Translations under genes and position numbers: made by a program
Part shown: one piece after another, positions 1 to 6,970 of the stretch
Numbering within the stretch: the first letter of the stretch is position 1
Layout: each line of letters begins with the position of its first letter
Assembly: GCA_043738425.1 (NCBI GenBank)
Contig: JAYUGJ010000105.1
Location: 1-28,804 of the forward strand
DNA from: PBB1 sp043738425
Lineage (GTDB): Bacteria > Pseudomonadota > Gammaproteobacteria > Burkholderiales > Burkholderiaceae_C
Direction: 5' to 3'
Length of the DNA: 28,804 bases
Notes under the pieces: generated by a model
The model's database searches: none
The model's input: the letters and a program-made list of their open reading frames with translations, nothing else
What the model was told of the DNA's origin: nothing

Positions 1-450
1 GTGATTCACAACGCCAGTTTCGACGTGGGTTTTTTGAACCACGAGCTGGCACGGTTGCAACGCGCGCCGCTGCACAGCGGCGTCGGCCGGGTCACCGACA
101 GCTTGTTGATGGCGCGCGAAATGTTTCCCGGAAAGTCGAATTCGCTCGACGCGTTATGCAAGCGACTCGAGATCGACAACCGCAGCCGAGCGCTGCACGG
201 CGCGCTGCTCGACGCCGGCTTGCTGGCCGAGGTGTACCTGGCCATGACCCGCGGCCAGAAGTCGTTGGTGGTCGATGCCGAACCGCAGGCAATGCAGGTG
301 CTGCGGGCCGAGCAGCTCGACCTGCGCCAATTCGTGCTGCCGGTGATTGCGCCCAGCGCCGACGAAGCGCAGTTGCACGCGGCATGCCTTCAATCGCTCG
401 ACAAGACGGCCGCCGGCGGCGCGTTGTGGCACCTGGCTGTGGCAAACTAA
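1..450 (+). CDS. dnaQ: DNA polymerase III subunit epsilon (3'-5' proofreading exonuclease), 5'-truncated by window edge
   Basis: This is the proofreading exonuclease of the replicative polymerase III core, which removes misincorporated 3' nucleotides using two metal ions. The visible 149 residues contain exonuclease motif II (HNASFDVGFL, Asp at residue 8) and motif III (HGALLDAGLLAEVY, His66 and Asp71, the DnaQ-type H-x4-D pair). The motif I DxETTG segment lies upstream of the window, so the GTG at position 1 is an internal Val codon and not a start. Epsilon subunits are usually about 230-250 residues, so roughly 90 are missing. The C-terminal part after residue 85 is variable and probably carries the polymerase alpha-binding tail. 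The gene ends at TAA 448-450 and is followed 57 bases later by a tRNA gene on the same strand. Confidence 0.93.
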   Translation: MIHNASFDVGFLNHELARLQRAPLHSGVGRVTDSLLMAREMFPGKSNSLDALCKRLEIDNRSRALHGALLDAGLLAEVYLAMTRGQKSLVVDAEPQAMQVLRAEQLDLRQFVLPVIAPSADEAQLHAACLQSLDKTAAGGALWHLAVAN

Positions 451-507
451 GTGCTTCGTTTTCAGCTCCGCCCCGTGCGCAAAAATGCGCGCCGCGCACC
501 TGAAATC

Positions 508-582
508 GGGCGGTTAACTCAGCGGTAGAGTGCCACCTTCACACGGTGGAAGTCGCAGGTTCGAACCCTGCACCGCCCACCA
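508..582 (+). tRNA. tRNA-Val (anticodon CAC), CCA encoded
   Basis: A full cloverleaf folds by eye. The acceptor stem GGGCGGT (508-514) pairs with ACCGCCC (572-578). The D stem ACTC (517-520) pairs with GAGT (528-531). The anticodon stem CCACC (533-537) pairs with GGTGG (545-549) around the loop TTCACAC, which puts CAC at 540-542. The T arm contains GTTCGAA. The discriminator is A579, and the CCA end (580-582) is encoded in the DNA. Anticodon CAC decodes the GTG valine codon, which is abundant in this GC-rich sequence. The gene lies between dnaQ and a convergent c-di-GMP gene. Confidence 0.95.
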
Positions 583-603
583 ACGTCAATGCATCGCCAA
601 CCC

Positions 604-620
604 GCCGACACGGCGTCGGT
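604..620. terminator. Weak hairpin between convergent tRNA-Val and GGDEF-EAL gene
   Basis: CCGAC (605-609) and GTCGG (615-619) form a 5-bp stem with loop ACGGC, extendable by a G-U pair. It sits in the short gap between the tRNA on plus and the end of the minus-strand GGDEF-EAL gene, where a bidirectional terminator could be expected. There is no T tract on either side, so intrinsic termination is doubtful. Confidence 0.22.
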
Positions 621-638
621 TACATCGCCTGGCCTGCG

Positions 639-2567
639 TTAAACCAGCGCGGGTTCGCCCGAACGGGTTTGACTCCACGGGCGCAACAGTACGGGGTTCG
701 GCTCCATGCGCGGGGAGTTTGCTGAGGCGACCAGCAGTGCGCCGAAGGCGTTCGCGCTCAGCGGCTGTGAGTGCAAAAAGCCTTGGTACGCGTGGCAGCC
801 CTGGGCGCGAAGAAACTCGAGTTGGGCCTGGTTTTCAACGCCTTCGGCCACCACACGCAAACCCAGGCTGCGACCCATCGCGATGATGGCGGTAGCAATC
901 GCGGTGGCGGTTTTCGGCGATCCGGCGGTGCGTGCGTCAGCGTGCTGAAAGTCGCTCAAAAACGACCGATCGATCTTGATTTCGTCGATCGGAAAACGCT
1001 GCAGATGGCTGAGCGACGAGTAGCCGGTGCCGAAGTCGTCGAGCGCCAATTGCACGCCGAGCGCTTTGATTTCATTGAGCGTTTGCGCCACCTGCGGGCC
1101 GCTGTCGATGATGGCGGACTCGGTCAACTCCAGGCACAGGCTGCTGCCGGTGACCCGGGCATCGGCCAGCGCTTGTTGCACCTCGCGGCTCAAACCAGCG
1201 CGCTGAAACTGCATGCTCGACAGGTTGACCGCGACTTGCGCCAGCACGCCGTGGTGCTTCTTCCACGCAGCCAGTTGGCGCAGCGCTTCACGCAGCACCC
1301 AGTTGCCGAGTTGGCCGATCAGGCCGCCTTCTTCCGCCGCGCGGATGAAGTCGCCCGGCAGCAGCAGGCCGCGCGTCGGGTGCTGCCAACGTACCAGCGC
1401 CTCGGCACCACACAGGTGTCCATCGGCAACATCGATTTTTGGTTGGTAGTACAGCCGCAGCTCGTCGTGCGCTAGTGCGCTGCGCAGCTCGTTTTCCAAC
1501 GCCAGGCGCTGCGCCGCGCGGGCGTTCAGTTCAGCGCCGTAGAAGCGAAATTCGCTGCGGTCTTGCGCTGCCGGCTGTGCTTGGTGCCGCATCGCCACAC
1601 CGGCGTGTTTCAGCACGGTGTCGGTGTCGGCGCTGTCATTCGGAAACACCGCGATGCCGATGCGGCAGTGCACGAACAGCGCGTGCTCCGCCACCGTGAA
1701 GCTCGCTTCCATGTGTTCGACGATGCGCCGTGCCACCACCGCGGCATCGTCTGCGCGCTCGACCATCGGCAGCAGCACGGTGAATTCATCGCTGCCGCCG
1801 CTCAGCAGCATCGCGCCGGAACGCTCGCGCGCACTGCGGCGGTCGTCGACCAGCTTGGCTTTGGCCGCGCTGGCCAGGCCGTGGGTCACCATGTCGGTGT
1901 CACGCAGCGTCGATTGCAGGCGCAAGGCCACCGCGCGCAGCAGCTCGTCGCCGACCCGTGGTCCGTAGGCATCGGTCAGCTCTTTGAAACGCGCCAACCC
2001 GAGCTGCAACACCGCGCCCACGTGGCCGCGCCGCTGCGCATGCTTGACGGCCCAATCGAGTTGCTGCAGCGACGACTCGCGGTTCGGCAGGCCGGTCAAT
2101 GTGTCGGTGCGCACCAGCTGGTCGCGGCGCGCTTTGGCGTCCAGCGTGTTGCGCAGGCGCAGGTCGAGCTCGTGCGGGTCGACCGGCATAAGCAAAAAGT
2201 CGGTGGCACCGAGCCCGAGCGCACGCAATCGGATGGCGCGGTCGTTGTGCTCGGTCATCACGATCACCGGCACCTGGCGCAGCCAACGGTCGGCCTGCAT
2301 GAAGTGCAGCACGTCTTCGGCATGGGCGTGCGACAAGTCCAGCAGCACCAGGTCGGGTTGTTCTTCGACCAGCCGCACTGCGCGCAGGTGCGTGCTCGGC
2401 AAACTGACGACGCGGCGGTAACCGCAGCTGCGCAAAAACGCGGTGAGCGCGTCGGCATTCAACGATTCGTCATCGATCACGACGACCGTGGCGTCGAGGT
2501 GCGGCAACGGCACGGCGGCCGCCGCTGCAGGTGAACTGGCTGAGCCAGAGACAGGATCGGTGTGCAT
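639..2567 (-). CDS. Response regulator with receiver, degenerate GGDEF and EAL domains (c-di-GMP phosphodiesterase candidate)
   Basis: This 642-residue protein probably hydrolyses cyclic di-GMP in the cytoplasm. An N-terminal receiver domain (about residues 25-140) has the acidic pair in VVVIDDES, the phospho-acceptor Asp77 in LVLLDLSH and the Thr in VMTE, but the usual C-terminal Lys-Pro reads LLMPVD, so the conserved Lys is Met. A GGDEF domain follows (TDTLTGLPNRESSL onwards) with the signature reading GGSDEF (257-262) and an insertion of about 25 residues before it, so cyclase activity is unlikely. The EAL domain is well conserved: EALVRW (Glu389), DDFGTGYSSL, IKIDRSFL and VAEGVEN. I chose ATG 2567 (MHTDPVSG) because the open frame upstream to 2801 lacks domain-like sequence. 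The gene is divergent from the export cluster, suggesting shared or linked control. Confidence 0.88.
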   Translation of the reverse strand: MHTDPVSGSASSPAAAAAVPLPHLDATVVVIDDESLNADALTAFLRSCGYRRVVSLPSTHLRAVRLVEEQPDLVLLDLSHAHAEDVLHFMQADRWLRQVPVIVMTEHNDRAIRLRALGLGATDFLLMPVDPHELDLRLRNTLDAKARRDQLVRTDTLTGLPNRESSLQQLDWAVKHAQRRGHVGAVLQLGLARFKELTDAYGPRVGDELLRAVALRLQSTLRDTDMVTHGLASAAKAKLVDDRRSARERSGAMLLSGGSDEFTVLLPMVERADDAAVVARRIVEHMEASFTVAEHALFVHCRIGIAVFPNDSADTDTVLKHAGVAMRHQAQPAAQDRSEFRFYGAELNARAAQRLALENELRSALAHDELRLYYQPKIDVADGHLCGAEALVRWQHPTRGLLLPGDFIRAAEEGGLIGQLGNWVLREALRQLAAWKKHHGVLAQVAVNLSSMQFQRAGLSREVQQALADARVTGSSLCLELTESAIIDSGPQVAQTLNEIKALGVQLALDDFGTGYSSLSHLQRFPIDEIKIDRSFLSDFQHADARTAGSPKTATAIATAIIAMGRSLGLRVVAEGVENQAQLEFLRAQGCHAYQGFLHSQPLSANAFGALLVASANSPRMEPNPVLLRPWSQTRSGEPALV

Positions 2568-2936
2568 CAATCGATCTTTCAGGCGCACCCTCGAACAGGA
2601 CGGTTCGACAAGCGGCGCGATATCAAGGATTTCGGCCGCCCGCACCAGTACTTGAAGGCCACTGCGGTGCTGCGACACCTGAAGTGCTGGCTTGACACGC
2701 AACACCCACGCGGATTGGGCGCTGGAAGTGCGCGCTAAAGAAGCGCACAAGAAATGCGCATTAAAGATGGGCAATGTTTGGCGCTTTGTTCCACGCCACA
2801 CGCCGCCTCGGCGTCGCTAGCCTTTAGTCACGGTGGCATGTGTCGATGTCCCATTACGCCGCTATCCCATCTTGCTTCACCGCAGCACACGTGCGCTGTG
2901 CCCATGCCCGCCGCCAACGGGCAGAAAGTTGTACCG
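2568..2936. promoter_or_regulatory. Divergent intergenic region between GGDEF-EAL gene and export cluster
   Basis: These 369 bases separate the divergent starts at 2567 (minus) and 2937 (plus). Open frames cross it, but their translations look unlike protein, so I treat it as the control region for both transcription units. It contains a perfect TTGACA at 2692-2697 on plus without a convincing -10 at 16-18 bases, and a pair of operator-like palindromes (listed separately). AT content rises around 2735-2785 compared with the flanking genes. Confidence 0.5.
2729..2773. promoter_or_regulatory. Two imperfect 19-bp palindromic direct repeats, possible operator
   Basis: The first site, 2729-2747, is TGCGC-N9-GCGCA with perfect arms. 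The second, 2755-2773, is TGCGC-N9-GGGCA with one arm mismatch. Both centres share TAAAGA, and the two copies match at 15 of 19 positions by hand count. Their starts are 26 bases apart. This is the geometry of a dimeric repressor or activator binding two adjacent sites, placed between divergent c-di-GMP and export genes. No binding protein can be named from the sequence. Confidence 0.4.
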
Positions 2937-4790
2937 ATGAACGCCAACCCCACGCGCGGAATACAGCGCTGGCTAGACCAACACTGCGAAAGCTCAACGC
3001 AGGTCTGTGGCGGCGTGGTTGTTTTGGCATCGGCGGTCACAGGGTCGCCGCAAACCATTGCCGAATGGCCGACCAGCGGGCAGCTCACCACCTCGCTGGC
3101 GGCAGCGGCCCACGCGGCGCTGCAACGCGCGCGGCCGGTGGTCATCGCACCCGCATTGGCTGCCCCATCGACCGCTGCATCAGCCGGCGCAGCAGGTGCC
3201 ACCGAGGCGCGCCACAACCGGGTGATTTCGTTGCCGCTGCGTTGCGGTGACCGCCTGCTGGGCGCGGTTGCGCTGGCGGTGCAGGCCAATGAAACCCATT
3301 TGGTGCAAACCCTGGTCAACGAACTTACCCGCGCCAGCGCACACCTCGGCGCGAGCCTGTTGCCCGCGCCGGCCGCTGCCGACATCGCTGCGGTGTCGCA
3401 GCAGAACACCGCGGCGCACGGCGACCACGCGCTGCAGATGCAGGCGTTGTTGTTTTCGCACGCCACGCTGGCCGAAGGCGCGTTGGCCATGTCGACCGCG
3501 CTGGCGGCGTGGCTCGGCTGCGATCGCGTCGGCTTCGCGGTGTTGCAGCGTGGCGAGCTTGAATGGCTGGCGATGTCAGGCAGCCCCGAAGTGAAATCCG
3601 AAGCGTCGCTGATGCGCTTGATGCTGGCGGCGATGCAAGAGTCGCTCGACCAGCCCGCGCTGGTTCATTACCCGGCAGTGGCGGCCGACCCGCTGCACAT
3701 CGTGTTGGCGCATGCCGAGCTGCACCAGCGCAGCGGCCTCGCACTTACCAGCGTGCCGTTGGTGACGGCCGCGTCGAATTTGCGGGCCGACACGGCCGGT
3801 GTGCGTGTCGGTGCGTTGCTGATCGAACAAAAACACCGGCTAGAGCCGGCGCACATCGCGCTGTGCAAGCAACTGGCGCGCCTGATTGCACCGCTGGTCG
3901 AATTGCGTGCGCGCGGTGAACGCAGCGGCTGGCGTCGCACGGCCGACGCAGTGCACCACGGCGTCGCACGCATCACCCGGCGCAATGACCCGTGGCCCAA
4001 GCTGGTGACCGCCAGCGGCTGCGCGTTGGTGTTGCTGGCGGCGCTGTGGCCGATCAGTTACCGCATCGGTGCGCCGGTGCGCATCGAAGGCCTGGTGCAG
4101 CGTGTGGTGGCTGCGCCGATCGATGGGTTTTTAGGCAAAAGCCATGTGCGCCCGGGCGACACGGTGCGCACCGGCGACCTGCTGATCGAGCTGGCCGACA
4201 CCGACCTGATGCTCGAATCGCGCCGCTGGGAAAGCACGCTGGCGCAACATGAAAACGCGGTGTCGGCGTCGCTCGCGCGGGCCGATCGGGCGCAGTTCGT
4301 GGTCAGCCAGGGCAAGGCCGGTGAGGCCCGCGCGCAGCTTGAACTGGTGCGCCAGCAGTTGGCGCGCACGCGGCTGCTGGCACCGATGGACGGCATCGTC
4401 ATCAAAGGTGATCTGGGCCAAACGCTGGGTGCGCCGGTGCAGCGCGGCGACTCGCTGTTGACGCTGGCTCCAGCGCAGCAATTTCGACTGATCATCGATG
4501 TCGATGAGCGCGATGTCGCGCAGGTGCAGGCAGGCCAGACCGGCCAGCTCGCGCTGGCGGCGCTGCCGGTCGACACGCTCGGCTTCGTGGTGCAGCGCGT
4601 CACACCGGTGGCCAACGTGCGCGATGGGCGCAACGCATTCGAAGTCGTTGCCCAACTCACCGGCAATGCGCCGGCGCTGCGCCCCGGCCTGGAAGGCGTG
4701 GCAAAAATCGATGCCGGTGAACGCAGCTTCGCGTGGATTTGGGGCCACCGCGCGGTCGACTGGTTGCGCCTGGCGTGGTGGTCGGTGTGA
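2937..4790 (+). CDS. HlyD-family membrane adaptor with N-terminal cytoplasmic GAF domain(s)
   Basis: This 617-residue inner-membrane protein combines a cytoplasmic sensor-like half with a periplasmic adaptor half. Residues about 10-150 look like a divergent GAF fold, and about 165-325 like a clearer GAF domain (FSHATLAEGALAMSTALAAW through RVGALLIEQKHRLEPAHIAL). One transmembrane helix lies near 353-377 (LVTASGCALVLLAALWPISY). The rest is HlyD-like: a biotinyl-lipoyl half-motif (APIDGFLGKSHVRPGDTVRTG), a short coiled-coil hairpin, the second half-motif (APMDGIVIKGDLGQTLGAPV) and a beta-barrel. The start at ATG 2937 (MNANPTRG) is preferred over in-frame ATGs at 2754 and 2904, because an AGAAAG-like ribosome site precedes it and the sequence upstream is not protein-like. 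It ends 4 bases before the next gene, so the pair is almost certainly co-transcribed. The ligand of the GAF domains is unknown. Confidence 0.85.
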   Translation: MNANPTRGIQRWLDQHCESSTQVCGGVVVLASAVTGSPQTIAEWPTSGQLTTSLAAAAHAALQRARPVVIAPALAAPSTAASAGAAGATEARHNRVISLPLRCGDRLLGAVALAVQANETHLVQTLVNELTRASAHLGASLLPAPAAADIAAVSQQNTAAHGDHALQMQALLFSHATLAEGALAMSTALAAWLGCDRVGFAVLQRGELEWLAMSGSPEVKSEASLMRLMLAAMQESLDQPALVHYPAVAADPLHIVLAHAELHQRSGLALTSVPLVTAASNLRADTAGVRVGALLIEQKHRLEPAHIALCKQLARLIAPLVELRARGERSGWRRTADAVHHGVARITRRNDPWPKLVTASGCALVLLAALWPISYRIGAPVRIEGLVQRVVAAPIDGFLGKSHVRPGDTVRTGDLLIELADTDLMLESRRWESTLAQHENAVSASLARADRAQFVVSQGKAGEARAQLELVRQQLARTRLLAPMDGIVIKGDLGQTLGAPVQRGDSLLTLAPAQQFRLIIDVDERDVAQVQAGQTGQLALAALPVDTLGFVVQRVTPVANVRDGRNAFEVVAQLTGNAPALRPGLEGVAKIDAGERSFAWIWGHRAVDWLRLAWWSV

Positions 4791-4794
4791 CCGC

Positions 4795-6939
4795 ATGACC
4801 GCCTCGCTGTTCAGCGCGCAGTGGTATCGCGTGGCCCGCTTGCGGCCACGCTTGCGCACGCAGGTGCAGGTGCAGCGCCAGCATTGGCGCGACCAGCGCT
4901 GGTACGTGTTGACCGACGCCAGCAGCGGCAAAAACTTTCGCATCAACGAGGCCGCCTACCAGTTCATCGGCCGCTGCGACGGCGAACGCTCGGTGCACGA
5001 GGTGTGGAACGCGTTGCTCGACGCGCAGCCCGAAGCCGCGCCGACCCAGCAAGACGTGCTGACGTTGTTGGGCGAACTGGGCGAACAGCAATTGCTGCAA
5101 GCCGATCGCGCCGCCGACACGCCTGCGCTGCTGGAACGCCGCCATGCGACACAGCGCCAGCGCCGCCGCGGTTGGCTGAATCCGTTTTCATTTCGGCTGC
5201 CGCTGGGCGACCCCTCGGCCTGGCTGGCGCGGCTCGATCCGCTGGGGGCGTGGTTGTTTCGGCCGCTTGCGTTTTGGTTGTGGCTGTTTGGCATGGTGGC
5301 CGCAGCGGTGGTGGCCGCCGGCGTGTGGCCCGCGTTACGCAACCATGCTGGCCAACACCTGTTGAGCGCCGGCGCACTCGGCTGGTTGTGGTTGATTTAC
5401 CCCGCGATGAAAGCGCTGCATGAGCTGGGCCACGCGCTGGCGGTACGCCGTTTCGGTGGCGAGGTGCACGACGTCGGCCTGGGGCTGATGCTGTTGGTGC
5501 CAGCGCCTTACGTCGATGCCTCGGCCGCGGCAGCTTTCACGCGCCGCTGGCAACGCGCCGCGGTCGGTGCGGCCGGCGTCATGGTCGAGACCAGCCTGGC
5601 GGCAGTGGCGCTTTGCGTATGGCTGGCAACGCAGCCGGGCGCGGTGCACCACGCGGCGTTTTTGGTGATGTTCGTCGGCGTCGCATCGACGTTGTTGTTC
5701 AACGCCAACCCGCTGCTGCGCTTCGATGGTTACCACGTGCTGTGCGATGGCTTCGAGTTGCCCAACCTGGCCACCCGCAGCAGCGCCTGGTGGCGCGCCA
5801 CGCTGGCCAAGCATCTGTTGGGCAGCCGTGCCGATGCGCCACCACACGCCGCCAATGAACGTGGCTGGTTGTTCGCGTATGCGCCACTGTCCTATGCCTA
5901 TCGCATCGGGTTGTCGCTTGGTTTGGTGTTGTGGCTGGGCGGGCAGTGGTTGCCGCTCGGTTGCATCGCCGCGCTGTATTGCGTGGTCACGGTGCTGCTG
6001 CAGCCGCTGGTGGGCTGGTCGCGGCAGGCGCTGGCTGGCGCGCAGCCGGGGCGTGACCTGGCGCGCACCAAACTGCGTTTGGGGCTGGCGGCAGCCGCTG
6101 GCATGTTGGTGTTGTTCGTGGCACCGTTTCCGCTGACCACCGTGGCACCGGCCGTGGTGTGGCTGCCCGAACAAGCGCAGCTGCGCAGTGAGGTCGACGG
6201 CTTCGTGGCCGCGCTGCCGCTGGCCGACGGCGCGCCGGTGCAGGTCGGCGACCTGCTGCTGCGGCTCGACAACCCCGAGCTGCTGTCGGCACGCGAGCAG
6301 CTGGCCAGTCGACTCGATGGCCTGCGCGCCGAGCAATTCAATTTGCTGCTGCGCGATGCGAGTGCAGCGCAAAACCTGGCCATCGATATCGAACGCACCC
6401 AAGCCGAGTGGACCCGCGCCGATTTGCGCGTGGCGCAACTGGAGGTGCGCGCTGCCACTGCCGGCCGGCTGGTGCTGCCGCGCCAGGCCGATTGGCTGGG
6501 CGCGTGGGTGGCCCACGGCCACAGCATCGGTCAGGTGTTGTCGGCCGACCCCCTGCGCTTGCGTGCCGCGGTGCCCGAGGCCGATGCATTCTTGGTGCGC
6601 CACCGATTGCAGCGCGCCGAGGTGCGGCTGGCCGACGAGCCCGACCGCAGCCTGGCGGCCACCGTGGCACGCGACACACCCACCGTCAGCCGAGTGCTGC
6701 CGAGTGCGGCGCTGTCGACGCTGGGTGGCGGCCCGTACCCCGCCGACCCGGCTGAAAAAGACGGGCTGCACAGCCTGGAACCGGTTTTTTTGGTCGACCT
6801 GGACGTGTCGGATCGCACCTTGCAACGCGCCGGTGGGCGCGCCTGGGTGCGCTTCGACCACGGCAGCGAGCCACTCGCAGTACAGGCGTATCGGCACGTC
6901 GCGCAGTTGTTCTTGCGCTTTTTTTCGCCGGCAGGTTGA
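4795..6939 (+). CDS. Fusion of PqqD-like domain, M50 site-2-protease-type metallopeptidase and HlyD adaptor
   Basis: This 714-residue protein has three parts. Residues about 35-110 (YVLTDASSGKNFRINEAAYQF onwards) resemble the PqqD-like winged-helix family, which in other systems binds leader peptides. Residues about 150-450 form a multi-helix membrane region with the zinc site HELGH (209-213) and a distal NPLLRFDGY (305-313) whose Asp311 would be the third ligand, as in M50 intramembrane proteases. Residues about 455-714 form a periplasmic HlyD-like adaptor (SEVDGFVAALPLADGAPVQVG, a coiled-coil stretch rich in Arg/Glu/Ala, then a barrel). ATG 4795 is chosen although an open frame continues upstream, since the upstream part is out-of-frame coding sequence of the previous gene. 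All catalytic residues are intact. Cleavage or handling of the giant protein's N-terminus is an inferred role. Confidence 0.87.
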   Translation: MTASLFSAQWYRVARLRPRLRTQVQVQRQHWRDQRWYVLTDASSGKNFRINEAAYQFIGRCDGERSVHEVWNALLDAQPEAAPTQQDVLTLLGELGEQQLLQADRAADTPALLERRHATQRQRRRGWLNPFSFRLPLGDPSAWLARLDPLGAWLFRPLAFWLWLFGMVAAAVVAAGVWPALRNHAGQHLLSAGALGWLWLIYPAMKALHELGHALAVRRFGGEVHDVGLGLMLLVPAPYVDASAAAAFTRRWQRAAVGAAGVMVETSLAAVALCVWLATQPGAVHHAAFLVMFVGVASTLLFNANPLLRFDGYHVLCDGFELPNLATRSSAWWRATLAKHLLGSRADAPPHAANERGWLFAYAPLSYAYRIGLSLGLVLWLGGQWLPLGCIAALYCVVTVLLQPLVGWSRQALAGAQPGRDLARTKLRLGLAAAAGMLVLFVAPFPLTTVAPAVVWLPEQAQLRSEVDGFVAALPLADGAPVQVGDLLLRLDNPELLSAREQLASRLDGLRAEQFNLLLRDASAAQNLAIDIERTQAEWTRADLRVAQLEVRAATAGRLVLPRQADWLGAWVAHGHSIGQVLSADPLRLRAAVPEADAFLVRHRLQRAEVRLADEPDRSLAATVARDTPTVSRVLPSAALSTLGGGPYPADPAEKDGLHSLEPVFLVDLDVSDRTLQRAGGRAWVRFDHGSEPLAVQAYRHVAQLFLRFFSPAG

Positions 6940-6970
6940 CCGCGATGGCGTCGACCACTGCGGAGCCCAC

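Noticed and set aside
508..582. tRNA-Val as an attachment site for a genomic island
   Set aside because: I found no second copy of the tRNA 3' end in the window, and no integrase gene next to it.
2692..2717. Sigma-70 promoter starting with TTGACA
   Set aside because: The -35 is perfect, but no acceptable -10 lies 16-18 bases downstream; the nearest GGATTG is at 14 bases. It is kept only as a remark in the intergenic entry.
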